Positions 25,335-34,244 of a DNA stretch of 64,000 nt are shown one piece after another. This stretch comes from an uncultured Rhodobiaceae bacterium (GTDB lineage: Bacteria > Pseudomonadota > Alphaproteobacteria > RS24): the NCBI GenBank assembly GCA_937907245.1, contig CALCUM010000003.1, positions 1 through 64,000 of the forward strand, given 5' to 3'. Positions within the stretch are counted from its first letter, which is position 1, and every line of letters begins with the position of its first letter. The position numbers and the translations under genes are program-made. The notes beneath the pieces were generated by a model. It saw only the letters and a list, made by a program, of their open reading frames with translations. It did no database searches and was not told the DNA's origin.

Positions 25335-26363
25335 TTAGACCAAGTTACGAAGGCTTGCCGCCAAGGCTGCGCCGCTTAAAAACGCGTCCTCAACTTTAGA
25401 CCCGCTGCACCAATCGCCGATGGCTGACAGCCCTTGGTCCCTATCCAGCAAATAGGGTTGCTCTGGCGTCGTCGCCAACACTTGCGCCGAGGCATAGCGC
25501 CAGCGATGCACTCGGTCGTAACCTGAAGCGGCGGAACTAGAGGTGAAAGTTTTGCTTCCGGTTAACGCTTCGAAACGCGCTTTCATGGTCGCCCCCACAG
25601 CCTCCGCGTCATCTTCGATATGAGCTTGCGACCAATCATGCTTCGTTTGCAGCACCAAAGCCAACTCGCCACCCCGCCCTGGCTTGCCTGAATTAACCGC
25701 CGCAAAGCCCAACACGTCATCCTCAAAATGCGCACAATCCCAATCTAGCGCCGGCGCCTCATCCGGCGCATAGCCCAACATTAATGTATGGCAGCCGAGC
25801 ATTTTCGTTTTTGCTAAAGCCTGCGTAAAGCTTGTCTCGACGGGCAAAAGCGCCTGCCCTTGCGCCGGCGGAATGGCCAAGACAACATGTGCGAACGGGC
25901 CAAAGCTCTGCTCGCCAGCGCGCAAAACCCACGCCCCTGCTTTGCCGTCCACTGCATCGACACCGCAATCGAGATACACATTCCATTGCGGCCTGCCTGC
26001 CACTAAGGCCTTGCCGATCGCACTCATGCCAGGGGCAAAGACCTTCTTGGCCGCCGCATCGAGCCGTGCCGTTTTGGTTCCATCGGCGGAAATATTTACA
26101 TGGCGCGGAAGCCAAGTGCGAACATGCCCTGCTGCCTCAAACGGTTTCAGCCATTGTTGAAACGCGGCGCTATCGGCTCGGAAATATTGCGCCCCATGGT
26201 CGAAGGCATAGGGGGGCGCGCGCCGCGTCGACAGCCGACCCGATAGACCTCGTGATTTATCAAATAACGTCAGATCGAAATCTTGCGCCAGCCCATCCGC
26301 ACAAGCCAACCCCGCCATGCCAGTGCCGATAATGGCGATACGCGGTTTTTCTACTTTACTCAT
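25335..26363 (-). CDS. FAD-dependent oxidoreductase, renalase/amine-oxidase-like
   Basis: A 342-residue flavoprotein: FAD-binding IAIIGTGMAGLACADGL near the N-terminus, LFDKSRGLSGRLSTRR, YAFDHGAQYF and a C-terminal AIGDWCSGSKVEDAFLSG that closes the FAD site. This is the COG3380 type, related to renalase; the substrate is unknown. The ATG at 26363 follows AAGGAG. Its last 56 codons lie inside the right copy of the 168-bp repeat, and the same 3' end is duplicated at 7367-7541, so this gene is the docking site of the glycan island. It shares a mirrored promoter box with the divergent gene at 26562. Confidence 0.85.
   Translation of the reverse strand: MSKVEKPRIAIIGTGMAGLACADGLAQDFDLTLFDKSRGLSGRLSTRRAPPYAFDHGAQYFRADSAAFQQWLKPFEAAGHVRTWLPRHVNISADGTKTARLDAAAKKVFAPGMSAIGKALVAGRPQWNVYLDCGVDAVDGKAGAWVLRAGEQSFGPFAHVVLAIPPAQGQALLPVETSFTQALAKTKMLGCHTLMLGYAPDEAPALDWDCAHFEDDVLGFAAVNSGKPGRGGELALVLQTKHDWSQAHIEDDAEAVGATMKARFEALTGSKTFTSSSAASGYDRVHRWRYASAQVLATTPEQPYLLDRDQGLSAIGDWCSGSKVEDAFLSGAALAASLRNLV
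25348..25515 (+). repeat. 168-bp direct repeat, right copy (glycan-island boundary)
   Basis: This is the same sequence and orientation as 7374-7541 with one mismatch. Here it is the functional 3' end of the FAD-oxidoreductase gene. Recombination between the copies would remove 17,974 bp and leave an intact FAD-oxidoreductase ending SLRS instead of SLRNLV. Confidence 0.97.
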
Positions 26364-26388
26364 CACTGGCTCCTTACTGCACGACGCT

Positions 26389-26406
26389 ATGACGTTATCT
26401 TTAGCC
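26389..26406 (-). promoter_or_regulatory. Mirrored promoter box, left half (FAD-oxidoreductase side)
   Basis: Read leftward, the box is GGCTAAAGATAACGTCAT, ending about 25 bp before the FAD-oxidoreductase ATG. The same box, one base shorter, faces the other way at 26520-26536. It could be an activator/repressor operator or part of an alternative-sigma promoter; no clear -35 partner is shared. Confidence 0.5.
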
Positions 26407-26519
26407 TAACTCGCCATCTTGAGGAACCATGCGCCGCTCGTTCTGCATGGTTTTGCCGATGGGACGAAAGGTGGGCGGGCGCATCCATTTACGACCTCGT
26501 GCCAACCTGCTAGCCTTTT

Positions 26520-26536
26520 GGCTTAGATAACGTCAT
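26520..26536 (+). promoter_or_regulatory. Mirrored promoter box, right half (ABM-like gene side)
   Basis: GGCTTAGATAACGTCAT ends 25 bp before the ATG at 26562. Its reverse complement matches 26389-26406 with one gap. The placement relative to the two start codons is nearly identical, which suggests the divergent genes answer to the same regulator. Confidence 0.5.
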
Positions 26537-26561
26537 TTTTTCTATTTCGTTTGGAGCCCCC

Positions 26562-27197
26562 ATGGAGACATTACCCGCAAGCATTTGGAGCCTCTGTCTG
26601 GTTTTATATATTCTCTTTATGGCGTGGCACCAAAATTGGCGCGGCGCATTGAAGCCGCATGAGATTGATGAATTTTTGGCCCAGTTAAAAGCTGGCGGGG
26701 CCCGTTTGGACGACACTAAAGTTTCTGTTCTGGAAGCCTTCATGCGAAGCGATACCGGACGCGAATTTTACATGCTGAATCTCATCAAATTTCCAGACGG
26801 AGACATTCAACATCCCGCGACAGGGGAAACCACCACAGGGCCCAAACTTTTGCAAAGCTACTTCCGCCCTTTCGCCAGCCTGATTTTAAAGGCCGCAGGC
26901 TACCCTGCATTTAATGCGCGCATTCGGGCCGAGTATATTGAAGACTGGGGTGTCGAGACAAACCCGGGCTGGCAAATTATCGGCCTGATGCGATACCGCT
27001 CGCGTCGCGATTTGATGAAGGCCGTCACCAACCCGCAGTTTCACGGTGTGCATGGCTATAAACAATTGGCTTTAGAGGCCACCTTGGCGCTACCCGTCGA
27101 AACACTATCCACGCTTATGCCCAGCCCACGGGTCTGGCTAGCTTTGGTTTTGATTACCATTTCATCTTTATCTCAGCTGATTTATTTGACCTTTTAG
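26562..27197 (+). CDS. ABM/DUF1330-like domain between two membrane helices
   Basis: The 211-residue protein starts with a membrane helix (about 6-23) and ends with another (about 190-208). Between them lies a soluble domain in which FYMLNLIKFPDG recalls the first strand of DUF1330/ABM dimeric alpha-beta barrels; a WQIIGLMRYRSRRDLMKAV segment matches the later strand-helix. The family assignment is by pattern only. GGAG precedes the start. It is followed after 9 bp by a GST-like gene and so is probably its operon partner, and it is divergent from the FAD oxidoreductase. Confidence 0.6.
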   Translation: METLPASIWSLCLVLYILFMAWHQNWRGALKPHEIDEFLAQLKAGGARLDDTKVSVLEAFMRSDTGREFYMLNLIKFPDGDIQHPATGETTTGPKLLQSYFRPFASLILKAAGYPAFNARIRAEYIEDWGVETNPGWQIIGLMRYRSRRDLMKAVTNPQFHGVHGYKQLALEATLALPVETLSTLMPSPRVWLALVLITISSLSQLIYLTF

Positions 27198-27206
27198 GAG
27201 CCCATC

Positions 27207-28364
27207 ATGAGCGATTTGTTTAAATTATACACATGGAGCGTCTCGCTTTACTCTGGCAAAGCACGGGCTTATTTGATTAAGCAAGGCATTCGCTTTGACG
27301 ATATTTCCCCCGCCGACCCAAGTTTTAAAAACACCATTGAGCCGGCGCTTGGCCGATGGATTATTCCGGTTATGGCGACCCCAGATGGCGAGATTGTGCA
27401 AGATGGCACGGATATTATCGATTGGTTTGAAAGCCGCGATATGGCCAAGACACCCGCCTATCCAAAGAGTCCACGCCATTTGATAAGCTCTTTGATTATG
27501 GAAATGTTTGGCGGTGAAGGTCTGCTGCGCCCAGCGATGCATTATCGGTGGAACTTTGATGAAGACAATTTAGATTTCATCCTGCAACAATTTGGCCTCT
27601 TCGCTATGCCGCATTTGCCGCCCGAGGAACGCCGCGATATGGCTCTGCATGCCGCCGGTCGTATGCGCGGGGCTGCCACAGCTTTTGGGGTCACTCCCGA
27701 GCTAGCGCCTCATATTGAGGCCGCGTACCTCGAGACAATGGCCGAGTTAGATGCGCATTTCTCGGAGCAACCTTATCTTTTGGGCGGGGCACCGACGATT
27801 GGGGACTATGGTTTATTTGCGTCGCTATTTGCCCATTTGGGCCGCGACCCACACCCGCTACGTTTGATGCAACAAAAAGCCCCGATGTTGTTTCGTTGGA
27901 CCGAACGGATGCGCAACCCATCGTCAGATATGGTGGAATTTATTGGCCGCGATGAGAGCCTGCTGCCCAAGGATGACATTCCAGACACTTTAAAAACGCT
28001 TTTACGCCGTGTCGCCAGCGACTATCTGCCCGAAATAGAAGCGATGATTGCGTTTCAAAATGACTATTTAAAAACGGCGGAGATAAGCGAGGGCGATATC
28101 ATCGGTGGCAAAGCAACCACGCGCCAAATTGGTTTTTGCAACTTTGTTTGGCGCGACCAAAAAGTGACGGCCATGGTTATGCCCTATCGCGTGTTTTTGC
28201 TGCAGCGTATTCAAGGCGCCTATGACGCTTTGACCGAAAGCGAGCGCGAGAGCGTTGACGCGCTGCTGGGCGAAACTGGCCTTGCCAGCATCATAAGCAC
28301 GCGCAGCACCCGCCGCGTCGACCGCAAGAACAATCGCGAAATATGGGGCCCGCTAACCAGCTAG
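27207..28364 (+). CDS. Glutathione S-transferase family protein with long C-terminal extension
   Basis: The 385-residue protein has a thioredoxin-like N-terminal domain (LYTWSVSLYSGKARAYLIKQGI, VPV-like WIIPVMATPDGEIVQDGTDIIDWFE) and a helical GST C-domain containing PYLLGGAPTIGDYGLFASLF. Typical GSTs are 200-240 residues. The last ~120 residues form an additional helical region with no recognised motif. The Ser in SVSLYSGK could activate glutathione. AGGAG precedes the start. The stop codon overlaps the SulP stop codon on the other strand within CTAG at 28361-28364. Confidence 0.78.
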   Translation: MSDLFKLYTWSVSLYSGKARAYLIKQGIRFDDISPADPSFKNTIEPALGRWIIPVMATPDGEIVQDGTDIIDWFESRDMAKTPAYPKSPRHLISSLIMEMFGGEGLLRPAMHYRWNFDEDNLDFILQQFGLFAMPHLPPEERRDMALHAAGRMRGAATAFGVTPELAPHIEAAYLETMAELDAHFSEQPYLLGGAPTIGDYGLFASLFAHLGRDPHPLRLMQQKAPMLFRWTERMRNPSSDMVEFIGRDESLLPKDDIPDTLKTLLRRVASDYLPEIEAMIAFQNDYLKTAEISEGDIIGGKATTRQIGFCNFVWRDQKVTAMVMPYRVFLLQRIQGAYDALTESERESVDALLGETGLASIISTRSTRRVDRKNNREIWGPLTS

Positions 28365-29962
28365 CGGAACGCTCCGAGGTTCACATCATAGTCTACCGCC
28401 ACGCCGTAATCTGGGTCGTCGTCGCTATCTATCATCAGCTGGCCAGCTTTGGATAGCAGGCGATGGCAGTCGCGCGATAGGTGGCGAAGCATAACGCGCT
28501 TGCCTAATTCATTGTATTTATCGGCTACATCTTCAATCGCTTGCAACGCCGATTGGTCAACCACGCGCGAGTCTGAGAAATCGATAATCACCGTATCGGG
28601 ATCGTCGATCATATCGAATAATTGCCGAAATCCGGTTACCGAGCCAAAAAACAACGGGCCCTGAATGTCATAAACAATCGCTCCTTTTTCGCGCGTCGAC
28701 GGACGCTTGGAGGCATGAATGCGTTTGGCCGCGTTCCACGCATAGACCAGCGCCGACATGATGACGCCCACAACAACGGCAATCGCCAAATCTTCCGCCA
28801 CGGTGACAATGGTCACCACAATAATCACTAGCGCATCTGCGCGCGGCACTTTGAAAAGCGTTTTCAGCGAGTTCCACGCGAATGTGCCAATGACCACCAT
28901 GAACATGACCCCGACCAAAGCCGCGATTGGGATTTGCTCGATGAGACCCGAAGCGAACAGAATAAACACCAAGAGGAATAAAGCCGCAGCCAGACCGCCG
29001 ATGCGAGTTCGCCCACCCGAATTTACATTGATCATCGACTGACCAATCATCGCGCAACCGCCCATGCCGCCGAAAAAGCCAGTCGCCAAATTCGCCGCGC
29101 CCTGCGCCATGCATTCTTGCGAGGCGCCGCCGCGCTGCTCGGTAATCTCGCCCACGAGGTTGAGCGTCAGCAGGCTTTCAATCAGCCCAATGGCCGCGAG
29201 AATGACCGCATAAGGGAAAATAATTGCCAGAGTTTCCATATTGAACGGCACCATGGGAATGGCAAAACTCGGCAGACCGCCAGATAGGCTGGCCAAATCA
29301 CCCACGCGAGGCACTTGGATATCAAAGCCCAGCACCACAGCCGTGACCAAACCAATGGAGGCCAAGGGAGCGGGAATAAGTTTGGTAAGCTTAGGGGTCA
29401 GCCAAATCAGCGCCATGGTGGCAACAACCAGCCCGCCCGTCGCCAGCAATGCGAAACCGCCAATCCATTCGGTCACGCCCAGGTCATTGGTCGTTTTAAA
29501 CTGTTCCAATTGCGCCAGACCGATGACAATGGCTAGCCCGTTCACGAAACCCAGCATCACGGGATGCGGCACCATGCGGATAAATTTACCCCACCGAAGC
29601 GCGCCAGCAATTAATTGCAAAATGCCCATTAACACCACGGTAGCAAATAAATATTGCACGCCGTGCTGCGCCACCAAAGCCACCATCACCACTGCCAGTG
29701 CGCCCGTGGCGCCCGAAATCATACCCGGGCGTCCGCCAATGGCCGCCGTTATCAGGCCCACGATAAAGGCTGCATAAAGCCCCACCAAGGGGTCAACGCC
29801 CGCCACAAAAGCAAAGGCTACCGCCTCTGGCACGAGAGCCAAGGCCACCGTCAGTCCGGCCAGAATATCCATGCGAACCTGCGAGATGGAAAGCGCTTGC
29901 GGAGGCTGATTTAGCGGCACGCCGAGAATGTAATTTTGAAATTTGGAAATGGCGGAGGACAT
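28361..29962 (-). CDS. SulP-family anion transporter with STAS domain
   Basis: The 533-residue inner-membrane transporter has about 12-14 helices. The N-terminal region carries the SulP signature (LAGLTVALALVPEAVAFAFVAGVDPLVGLYAAF). A cytoplasmic STAS domain covers the last ~110 residues (AIVYDIQGPLFFGSV, VIIDFSDSRVVDQSALQAI). SulP proteins move sulfate, bicarbonate or dicarboxylates; bicarbonate is likely in marine bacteria but cannot be read from sequence. The ATG at 29962 is preferred; an in-frame ATG lies at 29998. It is convergent with the GST gene. Confidence 0.88.
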   Translation of the reverse strand: MSSAISKFQNYILGVPLNQPPQALSISQVRMDILAGLTVALALVPEAVAFAFVAGVDPLVGLYAAFIVGLITAAIGGRPGMISGATGALAVVMVALVAQHGVQYLFATVVLMGILQLIAGALRWGKFIRMVPHPVMLGFVNGLAIVIGLAQLEQFKTTNDLGVTEWIGGFALLATGGLVVATMALIWLTPKLTKLIPAPLASIGLVTAVVLGFDIQVPRVGDLASLSGGLPSFAIPMVPFNMETLAIIFPYAVILAAIGLIESLLTLNLVGEITEQRGGASQECMAQGAANLATGFFGGMGGCAMIGQSMINVNSGGRTRIGGLAAALFLLVFILFASGLIEQIPIAALVGVMFMVVIGTFAWNSLKTLFKVPRADALVIIVVTIVTVAEDLAIAVVVGVIMSALVYAWNAAKRIHASKRPSTREKGAIVYDIQGPLFFGSVTGFRQLFDMIDDPDTVIIDFSDSRVVDQSALQAIEDVADKYNELGKRVMLRHLSRDCHRLLSKAGQLMIDSDDDPDYGVAVDYDVNLGAFR

Positions 29963-30075
29963 AGATTTCGGCTCACTTATAAATAGATGTTTCGTCATCA
30001 AGACATGAGAATGAGGTCAAGAAGGAGGTCAAGAATTAGGATTGGGTGCGTGGTAGCGCGTTTTACGCTACGCGG

Positions 30076-31296
30076 CTAGGCGTTTTGTCCCGCGACATAG
30101 CCCGACGACCAAGCCCATTGGAAATTATACCCGCCCAAATGCCCCGTCACATCGACCACTTCGCCGATGAAGTAGAGGCCTTTATGGTCTTTGGCTTGCA
30201 TGGTTTTAGAAGAAAGCGCGTTGGTATCCACCCCCCCCAGCGTAACCTCGGCCGTGCGATAGCCTTCCGAGCCCGCAGGCATCAGCTCCCAATCATTCAC
30301 GGCGGCGCCCAATTGCGCTAATTTTGCATTATTGGCTTCGGCCAAACGGCCCGATAGGTTTTGGCTTTGCGCCATATCTTGGGCCAGTTTTTTCGGCAAA
30401 ATCTCATTCAGCACACTGGCGACATCCAACTTCACGCCTTCGTTTTTACGCGCCAAAAGATGCGCCGTCACATCGACGTCAGGCGCGAGATTCACTTTAA
30501 TCGGTAGCCCTTCACGCCAATAAGACGACACTTGCAAAATCGACGGGCCAGATAGGCCGCGATGGGTGAACAACATGGCTTCTTTAAAATCAGCTTTTTG
30601 ACAACTGACCACCGCATCGACCGAAAGGCCAGACATGGCTTTGCAGCGGTCTAACAAATCGGCTTGAAATGTTAACGGCACCAGCGCCGCACGGGTCTCG
30701 ACGATATCGAGGCCAAATTGGCGCGCCACTTCATAACCAAATTTTGTCGCGCCAATTTTAGGGATAGATAACCCCCCCGCCGCAATGACGAGGGATTCGC
30801 ATATCGTTGTAATTGGCTCGCCATCATTTTGAGATTGGGTAACCACTTCAAAGCCCTCGTCGTCAGCCCCGCGCGCAATGGAGGTAATGTCGGTTTGCAT
30901 ATCTAACTGCACACCGGCGGCGGCGGCTTCGGACAGCAACATATCGATGATGTCTTGCGCGCTATTATCACAAAACAACTGACCCAAGGCCTTCTCGTGA
31001 AAGGCAATCTTGTGGCGTTTCACCAAAGCGGTAAAATCATGCTGGGTGTATTGCTTGAGCGCAGACTTACAAAAATGCGGATTGCTGGATAAATAATTCT
31101 CTGGCTTGGTGCGCGTATTGGTAAAATTACACCGCCCACCGCCAGAGATACGAATTTTCTCCGCAATTTTTGTGGCGTGGTCGACCAACCAAACACTGCG
31201 CCCCCGTTTACCCGCCTCTATGGCGGCCATCAGCCCTGCGGCCCCCGCACCAATAACAATTACGTCGAATTTTTCGTCACTTTGAATATCACTCAT
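30076..31296 (-). CDS. HI0933/YhiN-family flavoprotein
   Basis: A 406-residue FAD protein: FDVIVIGAGAAGLMAAIEAGKRG, then KIRISGGGRCNFTN, the signature of the HI0933 family, LVIAAGGLSIPKIGATKFGY in the middle, and a C-terminal GLYFIGEVVDVTGHLGGYNFQWAWSSG. The ATG at 31296 places the FAD motif about 15 residues in; the longer frame to 31380 adds a non-conserved leader. The biochemical role of this family is poorly defined (probable NAD(P)/FAD oxidoreductase). It faces away from the acylase gene across a 137-bp spacer. Confidence 0.85.
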   Translation of the reverse strand: MSDIQSDEKFDVIVIGAGAAGLMAAIEAGKRGRSVWLVDHATKIAEKIRISGGGRCNFTNTRTKPENYLSSNPHFCKSALKQYTQHDFTALVKRHKIAFHEKALGQLFCDNSAQDIIDMLLSEAAAAGVQLDMQTDITSIARGADDEGFEVVTQSQNDGEPITTICESLVIAAGGLSIPKIGATKFGYEVARQFGLDIVETRAALVPLTFQADLLDRCKAMSGLSVDAVVSCQKADFKEAMLFTHRGLSGPSILQVSSYWREGLPIKVNLAPDVDVTAHLLARKNEGVKLDVASVLNEILPKKLAQDMAQSQNLSGRLAEANNAKLAQLGAAVNDWELMPAGSEGYRTAEVTLGGVDTNALSSKTMQAKDHKGLYFIGEVVDVTGHLGGYNFQWAWSSGYVAGQNA

Positions 31297-31433
31297 AGGC
31301 GGCTTATAGCAGAGTTGAGCTGCGGCAATAGGTAAATATGCGGCGTTACTTATGGTGGCGTTAAATATCGCGCGCTTCAACGCCCAGCCTCAATATGCTA
31401 AGCAAGGGTCAGATTATTTGGAGGTCTTTGGTT

Positions 31434-33584
31434 ATGCGCGCGTTTATTCGTAAAATTTGGGTTGGCTGCCTTGTAGCTGTGCCAATCTTGGCGATGCTGA
31501 ACCTCGCCATCGAGGCTTGGCGCAGCGCCGACTGGGACGCAGACGCCGCCAATGCGACCGCGCAAACTTATACCGTTGAGATTATCCGCGATGCGTTTGG
31601 CGTGCCGCATATTTATGGCAAACGAGATGCCGATGTCGCCTTTGGATTGGCTTATGCCCAAGCGGAAGATGATTTCGAAACGATGCAGTCTCTTGTGCCG
31701 TTTTACCGTGGCCAATTAGGCCGCAGCCTTGGCATGGATGGCCTGCCTATCGACTATCTAGTGCAATGGTTGGATGTTCGAAATTTCGTCGAAGCAAATT
31801 ATGACGACGTGCTGACGCCAGAAATTCGCGCCCATCTGGAAGCCTATGCCGATGGCATGAATTACTATGCGGCGCAGCATCCGTTTGAAGCCGACCCCAA
31901 GCTATTTCCCATGAGTGGCAAAGACCTCGCGGTTGGCTTCTCGTTGCAGCATCTTTTATTCTATGGTTTTGAAAGTCACATTGGCGAGCTATTCGCCGAT
32001 AGCCCACAACGCGAATTGGCCCAAGCCCCCGACAACGCACTGTCTCGCCACATCGGCGCGGCAGGCTTGCCCGTCGGCTCCAATGCATTTGCTATGAATG
32101 GTCGCAAATCAAACGATGGCAGCACCCGCATTATCATTAATTCGCACCAACCCCTAAACGGCCCGGTGGCTTGGTATGAGGCGCATGTGAAAAGCGACGA
32201 AGGCTGGGATATGCACGGCGGAATTTTTCCAGGCATGCCATTTATCGCCAAAGGATTTAACCCCGATATTGGCTGGGGCGTGACCGTAAACAAACCCGAC
32301 CTTGTGGATGTCTATAAGCTGAAGCTGGAAGGAGACGGCTATTTGCTGGATGGCGAGCTCGTGCCTTTCGAGACCCGCCGCACTTGGCTGAAACTAAAAC
32401 TCATCGGAAATTTTTACCTGCCTATCCCGCGCACCCTGCTGGCCAGCCAACATGGGCCTGCCATTGAAACAGAGCATGGCACTTATGCGGTGCGCTTTGC
32501 TGGCCATCAAGAAATGCGTCAGCCAATGCAGTGGATGGCGATGAATAAAGCGCGCGATCTAAAGGCGTTTAAAGAAGCCATGGCGATGCAGGCGATTGTT
32601 TCGTTCAACTATGTTTACGCCGACAAAGACGGTAATGTATTTTTTCTGCACAACAATCGATCCCCCGAACGCGCGGCTGGTTGGGATTGGCAAAAATATC
32701 TACCGGGCGACAGGCGTGACTTAATTTGGAACCAGCAGATTGGCTTTGAGGCCATGCCGCAAATCACCAATCCCTCTTCGGGCTATTTGCTATCGACCAA
32801 TCAAACTCCGTTTAAGGTAACGGCGCCGCACGATAATTTGGACCCCGACAATTATCCGCCAGAGCTGGGCTTACAAACCCGAATGACCAATCGGGCCGAC
32901 CGAGGGCTAGACATGTTCGCCGCCAAACGTCGCCTGAGCGAAGCTGATTTTCTTGCGATTAAATGGGACAAATTTTACGCCCCGCAATCGCGCGCCATGA
33001 CGTATGTGCGCCAAATTCAAGATATGCGCTTTGAGGCCAATAGCCGCCATCTCGAGGGACAAAAATTACTGGCCACTTGGAACGGCGAAACCGCTCTCGA
33101 CAATCGCGCCGCCGCCCTCGGGGTGTGCTTGCTATCGGAGGAATGGAAAGCCGAACAAAAGCAAAAGCCAGCGCCCGATATTGCGCCCGTCTATGACGCC
33201 TGTTTGGAACAGATGATGCATCACTTCAAGCGCCTAGACCCGCTTTGGGCAGAGCGCAATCGGCTTATTCGGGGCACGACAAATATTGCGCTAGGCGGTG
33301 GGCCAGATGTCTTGCGCGCGATTTATGGGCTTCCCACGGAAAGCGGCCAACTGAAGGCTGTCGCTGGCGATGGGCTGGTGGTTTACACGAGCTGGGATAA
33401 AAACGGCAAACAATCGGCAGGTACGGTGCATAATTTTGGCGCGGCCAGCACGCGGCCCAAATCGCCGCATTATGATGACCAGGCGCCCCTTTTTGCGGCG
33501 GAAGAATTTCGTCCCGTTGCCCTAACCCGCGAGGCTGTATTGGCCGCCCCGCATACAAGCACCCTGCTGCCGCTCCATCGTTAA
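31434..33584 (+). CDS. Penicillin-acylase-family (Ntn) hydrolase, possible acyl-homoserine-lactone acylase
   Basis: A 716-residue exported precursor. The ATG at 31434 follows GGAGG and opens with an N-terminal hydrophobic signal helix (WVGCLVAVPILAMLNLAI). The alpha chain has IIRDAFGVPHIYGKRDADVAFGLAYAQAEDDF. Self-cleavage would occur at G215/Ser216 in GLPVGSNAFAM, giving the Ntn nucleophile, followed by GIFPGMPFIAKGFNPDIGWG. Family members cleave beta-lactams, acyl-homoserine lactones or other amides in the periplasm; the substrate is open. The stop overlaps the convergent Ogt stop within TTAA. Confidence 0.9.
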   Translation: MRAFIRKIWVGCLVAVPILAMLNLAIEAWRSADWDADAANATAQTYTVEIIRDAFGVPHIYGKRDADVAFGLAYAQAEDDFETMQSLVPFYRGQLGRSLGMDGLPIDYLVQWLDVRNFVEANYDDVLTPEIRAHLEAYADGMNYYAAQHPFEADPKLFPMSGKDLAVGFSLQHLLFYGFESHIGELFADSPQRELAQAPDNALSRHIGAAGLPVGSNAFAMNGRKSNDGSTRIIINSHQPLNGPVAWYEAHVKSDEGWDMHGGIFPGMPFIAKGFNPDIGWGVTVNKPDLVDVYKLKLEGDGYLLDGELVPFETRRTWLKLKLIGNFYLPIPRTLLASQHGPAIETEHGTYAVRFAGHQEMRQPMQWMAMNKARDLKAFKEAMAMQAIVSFNYVYADKDGNVFFLHNNRSPERAAGWDWQKYLPGDRRDLIWNQQIGFEAMPQITNPSSGYLLSTNQTPFKVTAPHDNLDPDNYPPELGLQTRMTNRADRGLDMFAAKRRLSEADFLAIKWDKFYAPQSRAMTYVRQIQDMRFEANSRHLEGQKLLATWNGETALDNRAAALGVCLLSEEWKAEQKQKPAPDIAPVYDACLEQMMHHFKRLDPLWAERNRLIRGTTNIALGGGPDVLRAIYGLPTESGQLKAVAGDGLVVYTSWDKNGKQSAGTVHNFGAASTRPKSPHYDDQAPLFAAEEFRPVALTREAVLAAPHTSTLLPLHR

Positions 33585-34144
33585 ATCCGAACCCCTTCCC
33601 AACGCAACAGCTCTCGCTTTTTATCCACGCCCCAATAATACCCCCCGAGGCTTCCGTCATGCGCCAAAATGCGATGGCAAGGCACGAAAAAAGAAACGGG
33701 ATTTCGACCTACGGCACCGCCGACGGCTCGGGCGGCATTGGGCTTGTTTAGGACAGCGCAGATTTGTTGATAGCTGGCCGTTTGGCCAAGCGGCACGCTA
33801 AGCAACGCCTGCCAGACCGAGAGCTGAAAGGCGGTTCCCTTCACAGCTAAGCTTAACGCGGTGGCATCTTTTCCGGTTTTAAAATAACTCATGGCGGCGC
33901 GGTGATGCTGTGTCCGTTCGCGGGTTATGTCTGCTTTTGGGTAGTCTTTTCGGATGCGCATCAAAGCATCTGCTTCGCTGTCAAACAACGCATGCGAAAG
34001 GCCATGGCACGACGATACCAAAAGTATATCGCCAAAGGGGCTATGATAAATTTCATAGTGCAATTGCAAGCCGGCCCCGCCAGCGGCCACAATGTCAGCT
34101 GGCATGGAAGCAAAGCTAATTGAATTCATGGTTAAAATTCCCAT
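33581..34144 (-). CDS. ogt: Methylated-DNA-[protein]-cysteine S-methyltransferase (Ogt/AGT type)
   Basis: The 187-residue protein has the AGT active-site block FFVPCHRILAHDGSLGGYYWG, with the acceptor Cys in PCHR. A winged-helix stretch comes before it (TAFQLSVWQALLSVPLGQTASYQQIC, NAARAVGGAVGRNP). It removes O6-alkyl groups from guanine in a suicide reaction. It lacks the Ada metal-binding N-terminus, so it is a stand-alone Ogt. An ATG at 34129 with GGATGGGAA upstream is an alternative start. Its stop overlaps the acylase stop. Confidence 0.92.
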   Translation of the reverse strand: MGILTMNSISFASMPADIVAAGGAGLQLHYEIYHSPFGDILLVSSCHGLSHALFDSEADALMRIRKDYPKADITRERTQHHRAAMSYFKTGKDATALSLAVKGTAFQLSVWQALLSVPLGQTASYQQICAVLNKPNAARAVGGAVGRNPVSFFVPCHRILAHDGSLGGYYWGVDKKRELLRWEGVRI

Positions 34145-34244
34145 CCTTTTTTGTTTTTATTGCCTACCGAGAAGCTTAGCAAAAGCATGGTTTTGAATCC
34201 AGCAAGCATCTTGCGCGAAGCGGCGAATTTGCTTTAGATGACCC

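Noticed and set aside
26389-26536. ECF-sigma promoter pair (TGATCC...CGTA or GGAAC...GTT type)
   Set aside because: No matching -35 hexamer lies at 16-17 bp in either direction, so only the shared box is reported.
28668-29114. Long frame antisense to the SulP gene
   Set aside because: Codon pattern mirrors the sense gene; low-complexity Gly/Arg/His product without motifs, so a shadow frame.
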